Shown: positions 8,571-17,053 of the stretch, piece by piece
Numbering within the stretch: position 1 is the stretch's first letter
How the letters are laid out: each line of letters opens with the position of its first letter
Assembly: GCA_036244855.1 (NCBI GenBank)
Contig: BQKZ01000727.1
Coordinates: 33,127-52,434 of the forward strand
From: Temnopleurus reevesii
Lineage: Eukaryota > Echinodermata > Echinoidea > Temnopleuroida > Temnopleuridae
Length of the DNA: 19,308 nt
Direction of reading: 5' to 3'
Program-made: the position numbers and the translations under genes
Notes under the pieces: model-generated
Database searches by the model: none
What the model was told of the DNA's origin: nothing
Seen by the model: only the letters and a program-made list of their open reading frames with translations

Positions 8571-8982
8571 TGCTTCCCCATTCTCCTTTACATTATTCCT
8601 CTCCCTAATTATCTTTTCTCCTTATCCTTCGTCTTTATTTTTTCCTCTTCTTTGTCTTCTTTTTCCGCGTCTCCTCCTCCTCCTCCCTCCTCCTTCTTCT
8701 TATTCTCTTCTTTTCCTTCTCATCATTTGTCTTCATTTTTTTCTTCCTCTTCATCGTCGTTGTCGTCTTCTTTTTCTTCATCATCTTCCATATTTTCCTT
8801 TTCCATCTTCTCAAGTCTTTTCTTTCTTCTTGCTCTTCTTTTTTAACTTTCTTCTCAGACCTTCGTATCTTTCTTCTTCTAAATTATCCTCGCCTTTTTC
8901 TTGTCTTCTTTCTTCTTCTCCTCTTCTTCTTCTTCTAGCCCTTCTTCTTCTTTAATACCTTTCATCTATTCTTCTTTTTAGA
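8571..8982 (+). repeat. Pyrimidine-only tract (CTT/TCC-rich)
   Basis: About 400 bp almost devoid of purines on the plus strand, built of irregular CTT, TCC and TTTTC repeats with few interruptions. The Ser/Phe frame at 8652-8846 is a by-product. Mirror-symmetric polypurine/polypyrimidine DNA can form triplex (H-DNA), which is an inference. The following 8983-9296 interval holds nothing I recognise. Confidence 0.85.
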
Positions 8983-9296
8983 GATCACCTGGCAATCAGA
9001 CCCCCAAAACCCTTAACGATTTACTTTCAGGGAACTCAGCGCCAATTAAGTAAATCAGCCTTCGAAATTACTTTATCGATCTTAGGGTGTACTGTGTACG
9101 CGTTTTTAGCAAGTGTTCAAGTCCACTTAAACCATGCCTCAGTCCGTTGCCACGTTTCAAGCTCTCACAACTTGGTTAAGGCCATATTGGAAAAAGTCTG
9201 TCTAATTTTGCTTCGAGTAATTTAAGGATTTGCTTGGAATCTGTGAAGTATATCTCTCTTCAGAAATATGGTAACTATAACCCTATGGACTGTTTA

Positions 9297-9543
9297 CATG
9301 CGCGCATCGTGGGGGGGGGGCATTGTGGGCGCTAAAATTTGATGGCAAAAGTGCTTATAAGGGGACGTCAATACGTTGAAAGGGGGCGCAAAATCACTGA
9401 TGGGGGCGCCAAATTTTAGGCGATTGCCTTTTTTTTTTGCTTGTCAGCTCAGCTGAGAGGGGGGGGGGGGGGGGGGGGGGGCCCAACAATTTGTCCCCCC
9501 CCCCCCCCCCCCCTCCGGTATCAAAATCCTGGGTGCGCGCATG
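9297..9543 (+). mobile_element. GC-rich MITE with 5-bp target duplication, copy 2
   Basis: A 247-bp relative of 2766-3009, in the same orientation. Ends are CATGCGCGCA and TGCGCGCATG, flanked by GTTTA (9292-9296 and 9544-9548). Shared interior: AAAATTTGAT, CTTATAAGGGG, GGGGGCGCCAAATTTT, CTTGTCAGCTCAGC and ATCAAAATCCTGGGTGCGCG. It differs in having a 23-G run (9459-9481) followed after 13 nt by 19 C (9495-9513). The glycine/proline-rich frames across it (9394-9603 minus, 9441-9632 plus) are products of these runs. Confidence 0.85.
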
Positions 9544-9548
9544 GTTTA

Positions 9549-10230
9549 AAGACCGAAACGGGAAAATTATCTGATGGAGTTCCTTTGCCAACATTTTTTT
9601 CACACCAAGAAACCTTCATGTGGACAATCTGAATGTTTCTTGCTTCTAACGTGCAAGCCTTCACTTTATACCACATTGTAAAAGTTTCTATCGGTCTATG
9701 AGAGTACGTCACTGAGACCAAAAATAAATAGACAAAGAATTAGCTCAAAATGGCAGGTAATTCCGTTAACGCCAATGTTGAATTACCCACATGCGAGTTT
9801 AATGGATGTGTACTCGCTACAATTACCTTGGATTGAAAGCCAGTATAAAAGAGCAGAGGCCGATCAAAATGGATTTAAAGTTTTAATCATACAAGATTAA
9901 ATTCTTAATCTATAAGATTTAAAATTTCATTCCAATTTCCATTTGTCCCTGACTACAATTCTTTATTTCGACTTTAAGATTCTGGATAAAATTAAATTCA
10001 AACTATTTTGGGGCCATATCAAGCGGATAAAGGTAAGAATTGAGGGGGCGACAGACCCCTTAAAGTTTTAACAAAATGAAAATGTCAAAGAAAAGAAAAG
10101 AGGAAATATCAAGTGTCTTAAAAGTGAGCACGGAAGTGCTTGTCAGCTCGCCCACAGAATGCGATGCACAACATCTTTTTTTCGTTGCTTGCCTGGAAAT
10201 GCTGCCATCCCTTATCTATCCATCTAGATA
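9549..10230. other. Stretch without recognised features
   Basis: AT-rich DNA without repeats or frames of note. A TATAAAAG octamer at 9844 resembles a TATA box, but the only ATG close by (9869) opens a five-codon frame. I do not call a promoter. Confidence 0.5.
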
Positions 10231-10479
10231 AAGGCTAACTCACATCATTTCATTTTTAGACCTGCGTCGGTTCAGCGTATTTTGAAATAAAAAACGCTTC
10301 CTGCACAAAGACGTTTAGGTCATACGGTGGACTGGCGCTTAGGGTACTCTCCGTCAGCGCAAGCCTAACGTCAGTTCACCGTCTGATCCGAATATGTTGT
10401 GCGCCCAGAGAGCGTTTTTAATTAAAATGAAATCGCTTGGCTGACGCAGGCTAAAAACGCAAAAGTGAAAGTTGGCCTT
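10231..10479. mobile_element. Family A fold-back MITE, copy 2
   Basis: A 249-bp fold-back. Outer ends AAGGCTAACTCACATC and the more diverged TGAAAGTTGGCCTT. Inner blocks TACGGTGGACTGGCG and CGTCAGTTCACCGTCTG, and arms with CTGCGTCGG and GCTGACGCAGG. Flanked by TA on both sides (10229-10230 and 10480-10481), consistent with a TA target duplication but too short to prove it. No coding capacity. Confidence 0.85.
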
Positions 10480-10504
10480 TAAACCCTGTCTCTGTTTCTA
10501 GGCT

Positions 10505-10753
10505 ATAGTCTGTGTCACACCTTTGCGTTTTTAGCCTACGTCGACATAGCGTTTTTGGAATTAAAAACGATCCCTTGACGGACAGCAAACGCAGATCAGA
10601 CGGTGGACTGACGTTTGGCTTGCGCTCAAGGAGCGTACGACGAGCGTCAGTCCATCGCATGACCTGCGTCTTTGTGCGTCAAGGGAGCGTTTTTAATTTC
10701 CACAAACGCTGAACCGACGCAGGCTAAAAACACAAAGGTGTGACGCAGGCTTT
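10505..10753. mobile_element. Family A fold-back MITE, copy 3
   Basis: Best preserved copy; both arms pair over most of the 249 bp. Outer blocks GTCACACCTTTGCGTTTTTA and TAAAAACACAAAGGTGTGAC, inner blocks CAGACGGTGGACTGACG and CGTCAGTCCATCGCATG. Only 25 bp separates it from copy 2. Overlapping frames on both strands (10451-10660 and 10512-10712) are products of the palindrome. The two ends differ slightly (GTCTGTGTCAC against GCCTGCGTCAC). Confidence 0.88.
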
Positions 10754-10756
10754 ATA

Positions 10757-10825
10757 TTTGACCGTCTCATTCCGACTCTGTGGCTCTTACAGGTCATTAC
10801 CACTTTACCGGGGAATCCGCGTTAA
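10757..10825 (+). repeat. Dispersed direct repeat, copy 1
   Basis: TTTGACCGTCTCATTCC, then CTCTTACAGGTCATTACC and CCGCG-TTAA. The same order of blocks occurs at 11585-11657. It abuts the right end of the family A element. It carries no known motif; a short plus-strand frame covers it but is not conserved. Confidence 0.5.
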
Positions 10826-10959
10826 GAAATGCACATATTTATTTGACGGGTTTGGCGGAGTGGCAGAACTTCACTATAAATACTGCGGCCAGAGAAAATG
10901 GACAAAAGCAAAATATCCTTAGAACAAACAAATCAGAGTAGCCCATATATCTCTGTGAG

Positions 10960-11093
10960 CAGGGCCCCGTAACATGAAGGTTTGCGATTAATTGCTAATC
11001 TGATAGCGATTGATATCAATCGCAAGTCTATGACAAATCATGTACTAAAGTTTGCAATTGATCGCAAACAAACCTTTATGTTACGGGGCCCTG
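10960..11093. mobile_element. Family B fold-back MITE (GGGCCCCGTAACAT ends), copy 1
   Basis: Ends CAGGGCCCCGTAACAT and ATGTTACGGGGCCCTG are perfect inverted repeats. Inside are TTGCGAT/ATCGCAA blocks and an exact 18-bp palindrome GCGATTGATATCAATCGC (11006-11023). Total length about 134 bp, with no coding capacity. The 8 bp on each side do not match, so CAGGG-type ends alone do not make it a hAT element. A relative lies at 16923-17053. Confidence 0.82.
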
Positions 11094-11584
11094 AAGGGAC
11101 AAAGGAGTGGGACAAAGTAGGCCCCACCCCGGTCAGTCATTGTTGGGTTTTCGAAATCTGTTGCCAAAAACGAGTTTGCATCTGAAGTGCGCAACATAGT
11201 TTATGATGCGCACATGATATGCGCACTCGTTTTCAACAGCCCACAAGCCTCCGTCTATCAATATCGAAAACACTTTAATATCAGTGGTAATATAGTCTTT
11301 ACTCTGAGCAGAAGGAACAAGGAAAGGGGACAGAATTAAAAACAATAATAATAGCTTGGGACGTTAGGTACGTTTCCTTCCCTCTCATTCTTTGTGGAGA
11401 AATGTCGAAAAGATGTTGCACCTGTTTAGTTGATAGACAGGCATAAATGGAAACTTAGTTCTTGGTTTTTAGTTAAAGCTATATTGCAAATAAATGACTG
11501 CATGAGAATTATTTTAATTTGTCCATTTATTTTGTACCTTCTGCTCGCAGTGTGTGGATCTTGCATGTTATTTTTCAAAATGTG
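11094..11584. other. Stretch without recognised features
   Basis: No repeat pair or gene recognised. Short frames on both strands (for example 11133-11345 minus and 11430-11657 plus) have no known motifs and show no conservation within the window. Confidence 0.5.
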
Positions 11585-11657
11585 TTTGACCGGCTCATTC
11601 CAATCCCATGAGTCTTACGGGTCATTATCGCTTCCCCGATGTATTCGCGTGAATTAA
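11585..11657 (+). repeat. Dispersed direct repeat, copy 2
   Basis: TTTGACCGGCTCATTCC, GTCTTACGGGTCATTATC and TTCGCGTGAATTAA match 10757-10825 with scattered substitutions and small indels, 828 bp apart. Function unknown. Confidence 0.5.
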
Positions 11658-11803
11658 CAATTTTGCCCAGTTTCTTTATTCTTCTTGTTCATAGTGATCA
11701 CACATCTAGAATTAAGAAGTTGAAAAGCAAGATGGCTTTCTCGGGTGAGTGCCTTTCGACATTGATTCTGTAAAACGTTTCACGCAAGACCGAGTCAGGT
11801 GTA

Positions 11804-11831
11804 CAAGCTCCATGAATAATCATGGAGCTTG
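11804..11831. repeat. Perfect 12-bp hairpin
   Basis: CAAGCTCCATGA and TCATGGAGCTTG are exact inverted copies round a 4-nt ATAA loop. A weaker hairpin CGTCG/CGACG follows about 5 bp downstream (near 11837-11856). It does not match the metazoan histone mRNA stem-loop. It lies in a 64-codon frame (11749-11943) ending in a lysine-rich stretch that I do not recognise. Confidence 0.7.
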
Positions 11832-11943
11832 GAAGCGTCGGAATAAAATTCGACGGTTAAACATTCTGCAGGATATTGCCCGAATGTCTCCAAAGAAAGT
11901 CTTTGCTTTCCTCAAGAAAATAAGTAAAAGAAACAAAATTTAG

Positions 11944-13139
11944 TACTTCAGGACACACGTCCCTTTTCAATTTCAAACTCGCAAATAATGAGATGATAAT
12001 TGAGCATGAGTAAAAAAAAATCTTTCTTAAAACTAAAGTTGCAAATTATAATGTTTCGTTACATATCTAAAACACTCCCAACTAGGTTTTGCTCAAAGAC
12101 TTTACAGAATGGAAGGCTAAAAGTGTTATTAAGATTAAAATACTTAATTTGGGAAGCTGACATCTTACGAGCCAAAATAGGTCAGATGACATGATCATCA
12201 ACTGTTTAGAGAATTTGCCCCCCCCCCCCCCTGGAGAACTTCTTCATTTTTGCTCTGCGATGTATAAGCCTTTTCTGGGCCAATTTTATTCAAACAAACT
12301 ATAAGCCTATATTGATTTATAACCTAAAAACTTTGATAGAATATAAAAAAATATATATATACCATGAAAAAATACTACATCCCACAAATTGATTTAAGCT
12401 TCCAAAACTGTTCCAGGCCTTAATGTCAGCAAGTGGGCGTTGCATCGCAAAAAGACGATTTGGAACTCGAGATGGATATTTGTATCTCAAGAAAAAGATC
12501 CTGTTCCGATTCGATTAGAATAAAGGTGAAATGGATTAAGAGATCACAGTCGGTGGTGCTTAGAGCATTTACCGGAAAAGAATTCAATCCTCTGTTCGAC
12601 TTATTTTAACTCTTTACTGAAGATAATTCTACGGACAGAATAATAAGTATCAATCACATTTTACGCAGTTTCATGGTATTTGCTGTCTGAAAAAAAAAAT
12701 CAACTTCCTTCCACCCCAGGACAATTGAACTCGTGTTACGGTAATCAAACTATAATAGCCTTAGAAACTTGGTCAATTTTGCCCATTACAATACTGCCCT
12801 TACACTCTTTTGACTTATAGTTTAATCATGAAATTCAGATTTTGTTTCCGCAACCATTATAAACAAGTTTAACCCACATTGAGCGTAAATTGTCCTCAAT
12901 TTTGAAGAATGTAATTTAGAATGAAAAAAAAAAACAGTAGGCTCCCAAAGCCTGGAAGTGTTTTGCATTATAACTTTTAAGAGCCTATGATTCCGGTATT
13001 TAATTTTCATTTCAATTTGTGATGAATATTTGTCATTTCAATAATCATTAATGTACACATCATTTTACAATTCGGGGGAGGATGAGGGAGAGGTGGGGGA
13101 AGAATTTTTTTATGGGGATTGAAGATACTTTTGGGCCTA
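11944..13139. other. AT-rich stretch with simple runs
   Basis: Holds a 14-C run (12218-12231), a short (AT)n at 12350-12360 and A-runs near 12690 and 12923. There is no repeat pair, gene or RNA that I recognise. Confidence 0.6.
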
Positions 13140-13232
13140 TATCCACCCACATTAATAATGTGCTTTTTATTTGCTATTATATGTATTTTTAAAGTGACGT
13201 GAAATAAATTGAACTGAATTGAATTTAATTGA
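13140..13232 (+). mobile_element. Possible LINE 3' tail
   Basis: TTTTTAAAGTGACGTGAAAT is followed by a short degenerate AATTGAACTG/AATTGAATTT repeat (about 13206-13230), with a small ACATTAATAATGT hairpin just upstream at 13149. This resembles a LINE 3' untranslated end with a short tandem tail, like 5730-5990. There is no coding remnant, and the call is weak. Confidence 0.35.
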
Positions 13233-13390
13233 TTCCTCCACGACTACATGATTTATGTTGACGCATCATTAAATGAAATTTGCAGCCCACCTAAATACAT
13301 GAAAAAATAAACGTTGAGCGCATCATTGATTTGAGCGAGGTTTTAGATTATTTATGTGCTATTGCTTAACAAGAGGGGGGCGTTTGGGGA

Positions 13391-13403
13391 CCCCCCCCCC
13401 CCC

Positions 13404-13434
<31 letters not shown>
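13391..13434 (+). repeat. C14-A30 homopolymer tract
   Basis: Fourteen C residues run directly into about thirty A residues. On the minus strand, the DNA beyond it reads CATGCTCGTATCCTGG and then a T-run and a G-run, which loosely resembles the GC-rich MITE ends (CATGCGCGCACCCAGG). This could be a truncated relative, but no second end is visible. Lengths of such runs are unreliable in assemblies. Confidence 0.7.
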
Positions 13435-13437
<3 letters not shown>

Positions 13438-13594
13438 CCCAACTCCAGGATACGAGCATGATATCTCACTATCTTGTTCATGCATGGTCTTTCTGATGTG
13501 CCTCTCGAACACGACGGATATTTCCCGCGCAATATGAAGTAATTCCCGCGCTATGTTCATATCTAACCAAGATGGGAGCAAGACCACGTAACGC

Positions 13595-13770
13595 AGGCTC
13601 GGGCACACCAAACACGGCACAGCATCACGGAACAGTATTAACGCGATGTCTCCCCTGTGATTGGAAAATTGGTGAATTTCCTGAGCGGGAGGAGCGCAAT
13701 GGCCAATAACAATCAAGATATCGCGTAAAAACCGTGCCGTGATGCCGTGCCGTGTTTGGTGTGCCCGGGC
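13595..13770. mobile_element. Palindromic MITE with 8-bp flanking repeat
   Basis: The arms CGGGCACACCAAACACGGCA and TGCCGTGTTTGGTGTGCCCG are exact inverted copies. The pairing extends inwards through the ATCACGG/CCGTGAT and ACGCGAT/ATCGCGT blocks. An exact direct repeat CGTAACGC flanks it (13587-13594 and 13771-13778), the size expected for hAT elements. The two outermost ends are not identical (AGGCTCGGG against GCCCGGG), so the exact boundary may shift by 1-2 bp. No coding capacity; the frames over it are chance. Confidence 0.82.
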
Positions 13771-13778
13771 CGTAACGC

Positions 13779-14397
13779 TGGCACGGTAAACCGTTACCCG
13801 ATACCGCTTATTGATCGCGAGATCGTTCTATCGATATTTGCTATCATGTTGGAGAGGGGACGGTGGTTATGAAGACAAGTTAGACGGGCCCCGTGTTCAT
13901 ACGCAACTCTTTTTAAACCGAAATTGCCCTCTCAAAACAGGGGCACTCAATAATCAGCTATTCAAAATGAATACAATTTGCGTTAAATTTTTATAGTGCT
14001 TCATCACCAGGGGTGATCACATCATTCTGAAAAAAACGTATTCTTTTCATGCAATGATTCTTCATATCAAACGCAAATTCTAATCATTAGACTAGCTGAA
14101 AATTGGGTGCCCCTCCCACACAACATTGATTCAAAATTAAATAGAGTGTTTCGAGAGTGTGATAATGAAACGACGTTATCGTAACATTGTATATAATAGC
14201 TGGCTGATCGCGTTTTTCAACTCCGTCAAATGTTATGGGTGCGCAGAAATAACATTAACATCCGCTGTTCAATTACAGCTATGCATTGAGTAATGTTCCT
14301 ATAGGACTTTATCTACTATAATGTCCACATCCAGATTATGCATATCAACGATAAAGGCCTACGTTGCAAATTGCACGTTGCAATCTATACCCTTCAT
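13779..14397. other. Stretch without recognised features
   Basis: Contains small palindromes such as ACGGTAAACCGT (13784-13795) and a TTGCAA...TTGCAA pair near 14364-14382, but no repeat family or gene that I recognise. Confidence 0.5.
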
Positions 14398-14570
14398 CCA
14401 CATTGTGCTGCACTCAACCCAGGTGCGGTGAATGGGTAACTGGCAGGAATATTTATTCCTTGAAATGCTATGTGCGCTGGTGTATGCAAGCTATTGCTAG
14501 GGTAATGATAAGGCAAAGCGCATTTAGAACCAAGTAGAGTGGATAGTTATACGTGTGTTATCATTATTAT
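14398..14570 (+). mobile_element. Truncated SINE body
   Basis: CTGCACTCAACCCAGG, GGAATATTTATTCCTTGAAA, TAGGGTAATGATAAGGCAAA, AGTAGAGTGGATA and a TTATCATTATTAT end. The first block matches the SINE at 391-735; the middle and end match 18276-18430. No A- or B-box head is visible, so it is 5'-truncated or the head has decayed. Confidence 0.7.
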
Positions 14571-14826
14571 ACAATTCCAGCATAAATTCTTGGCGTTTGA
14601 ACACTCCGGGAGTCGTTGGGTTCTCGGCTTCAGAAAGCAAACCCTTCAATAACACGTGCTGTTTACGTTAACCAGGCTTATTTGAAGTTCAGGTTGATTT
14701 CTGGTACGAGTATACATCAGAATACGAATTCCTGATTCCTGCCACGAGTTAGTTGCATGTTAATTATACGGGTTTACTGCAGTTTTTTTTAAATCTCGAT
14801 GTCCAATGAATTAGCTTAGATTAAAC

Positions 14827-15010
14827 AGAAATCGGAAATTTGTTTGCAAAAAAAATCGTACTAAATGCCAATTCGTGATTGAAATTTGAAATTTGAAATT
14901 TGAAAAAATAATGATCAGCCAAAATGATCAGAAATCGGAAATCTGTGTGCAAAAAATCGTATTAAATGCCAATTCGTGATTGAAATTTGAAATAATAATG
15001 ATCAGCCAAA
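14827..15010 (+). repeat. Tandem duplication with (TTTGAAA) heptamers
   Basis: Two units (14827-14929 and 14930-15010) share AGAAATCGGAAAT, AAATGCCAATTCGTGATTGA and AATAATGATCAGCCAAA. Unit 1 has about three extra TTTGAAA heptamers, and unit 2 has one. The high similarity suggests a recent local duplication with copy-number change in the heptamer. Confidence 0.85.
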
Positions 15011-15146
15011 TACCAATTTAGAAGAAAGAATGATGTTAAGACGACAAAGATTATCCCCTTCATTTGGTCAACTCTAAATGGAACGAGACATAAATTTCTA
15101 CGATTCCAGAGGAATTACATAAGCAACGTTTATAAACGTACCTGCC

Positions 15147-15170
15147 TTTTTTTTTTTTTTTTTTTTTTTT
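15147..15170 (+). repeat. T24 homopolymer run
   Basis: Twenty-four consecutive T residues. This could be the reverse-complement poly(A) tail of a minus-strand retroposed insertion, but no recognisable element body follows it. The 15171-15938 interval beyond holds nothing I recognise. Confidence 0.85.
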
Positions 15171-15938
15171 ACCGTAACTCGCATTGGAAATTCGGAACAC
15201 TCTCGTTGAGAATAACTTTACGAATGTAACTTTTTTTATAGTGTTTTACACTCTTAGAATGTTGGGCAACAATCTACCAAACACTAGGAAAATTATATTT
15301 AACTTGTGGTTGTATTTTGCATTTATAATTAAGAGTTGCAAGGACAGTATGCTGCCTAGCGTTGGGTAATGTTTTGGCAATTCCCTTTTTTTAAGAGTGT
15401 ATTATTGTCTAAATTTTCGCTCACCAAACAATTTCTGCGACCGTGGGAGGCAGTGATTCTTTAACATTGACTGCCAGAATAATCTAAACATTTATGTTGC
15501 ATTTAAATCAAAGTAGTAACCTAATCGAGATGTGTTTGCACTTTAAATGATATAAGACCGTTCCATCCCTTAGTTCAAAATGTGTAACAAACGAGCAGTG
15601 ACATGTACAGAATGGAACAGTGGTCAATTGTGATTCCACACATGCATGATAAATGAGATAGACGGATAGACGGTAAGGTAGGCATTTTGTTTTAATTTGT
15701 TGACTTCTGAAAAGTTTGGATAGCTCTCTTGCATTGATCTCATGAATACTTGGATTGTTCTTTTTTCCGAAATCAAGTTATGTATTCTTTAACCATTCTG
15801 TCAATTTTTGTTGTGTTTTCACCCCCTTCTTTCTGTCTATTTTGTAACCCTCCCCTGACGACATCTAGTCCCTACATGTTCCTCCTTTATAAGATTTGTT
15901 AATGCTTTTATTTTTCTCTCTCTTCGGGGTAATAGTAT

Positions 15939-16181
15939 GGGTGACTTCAAGTACGGTGTAGAACGCTGGTGTTGAATGCTGGTGTTGGTGTTGCAGCAAA
16001 ACCAACACCATCCTCAACACCAAACTTGAAATCTGTCGGTGTTTGGGCCGGGTAGACCTCGCAAGATTATCACTTCTGTATCACTTCTGTAACCTGACCA
16101 ACGGTGTTGGAGCACGGTTTACGGACCGTTTTGCTCTCTCAACACCAACACCAACACCGAACACCGTACTTGAAGTCACCC
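15939..16181. mobile_element. Fold-back MITE with perfect 21-bp ends and ACACCA repeats
   Basis: The first and last 21 bp are exact inverted copies (outer part GGGTGACTTCAAGTAC). Subterminal DNA on both arms is made of GGTGTT/AACACC hexamer-like repeats, and a GCAAAAC/GTTTTGC pair lies inside them. The centre has an 11-bp duplication (TATCACTTCTG near 16070). TAT precedes and follows the element, so a 3-bp duplication is possible, which would suit PIF/Harbinger; that is inference. Length 243 bp, no coding capacity. Confidence 0.87.
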
Positions 16182-16922
16182 TATGTCTGTGTTAATAAGG
16201 GGGCCACTGGTAGAACAGATTGTAATACTGAAGAGGTTCGCCTTGGTAAGGAAGACACATTAGTATTATTATCATAGTGAACAAATAACAGGCACGTAGT
16301 TAGGGTCAAAGGGGTGAACTAGTCAGCTGAAATATATAAGCTTTGTTTTTTATTTGTTTTGGTGGTTCTTTTTTGCTTTTTTTGCTTGGCAGATTTTTGT
16401 TAATACATCCACCCGTCCAAGTGCAATCCTTGCTGCGCTTCTAAATAAATGTATAAATGGCTATGCCTAATAGATAAATACACAAATAAACAAATAGCCG
16501 TCATTTTAATGACGACTTGCATCTCCCTTCTAAAAATCAGACTGCCTTTCTGTTTCATAACTTCAAAGAATTGTATATGTATCAATAAACGAAGAAAAGC
16601 CTGTGATAAAACTCACCGCAACTTCGAAAGATTGCCTTTAGTCAAGGCTTGAAGATACTTATCTTGCTAATGTTACACTAATATCCACGGGCAACAGATT
16701 ATGTTTCACGAACTGATGTGTTACCCCAAACAGTCAAGGCACTTTTCCGTGCTGGAGAGGAAATTAGAGAGTATCATATGTTTAGATGCTGCAAATTTGC
16801 AATCGGCGAAAATGCCTATAATCTCCAAAATATGAAAATGTAAGTTTGTAGATTGTATTGGCAGGGAAGACGGTATTTCATGTTATGTAAACAAATAATG
16901 TGTGACAAGTTTGCAAGACGTA
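16182..16922. other. Stretch without recognised features
   Basis: Short overlapping frames on both strands at 16400-16652 have no known motifs. T-rich runs lie near 16345-16390. No repeat or RNA gene identified. Confidence 0.5.
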
Positions 16923-17053
16923 CTGGGCCCCGTAACATACAGATTTCAAAACAATCGTAGAATTGATATCAATGACAAGACTATGGGAAATCATGTACTG
17001 AAGTTTACGATTGATCGCAAAAGTGACAGTATATATGTTATGTAACATGCCCA
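16923..17053. mobile_element. Family B fold-back MITE, copy 2 (decayed)
   Basis: Left end TGGGCCCCGTAACATACAG and the right end ATGTAACATGCCCA (diverged). The interior matches copy 1 at 10960 in the same order: ATTGATATCAAT, AAATCATGTACT and GATTGATCGCAAA. About 131 bp. Loss of perfect pairing marks it as older than copy 1. No flanking duplication seen. Confidence 0.75.

Noticed and set aside
9394..9603. Gly/Pro-rich frames on both strands
   Set aside because: They are generated by the G23 and C19 runs and the MITE end; the ARTQDFD peptide is the translated inverted repeat, also seen at 2923-3117.
9844..9851. TATAAAAG as a core promoter
   Set aside because: No open frame, exon or other promoter element downstream supports it.
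10451..10712. Overlapping frames on both strands in the family A elements
   Set aside because: They are mirror products of the palindromic element and carry no domain.
11804..11831. Histone mRNA 3' stem-loop or bacterial-type terminator
   Set aside because: The stem sequence does not match the histone consensus, there is no histone frame upstream, and the genome is clearly eukaryotic with no following U-tract.
11749..11943. 64-codon frame with a basic, lysine-rich end, next to a GTGAGT donor-like site at about 11743
   Set aside because: No recognisable domain, a perfect hairpin lies in it, and the ATGGCTTTC start upstream runs into a stop after 13 codons. A donor hexamer alone is common by chance.
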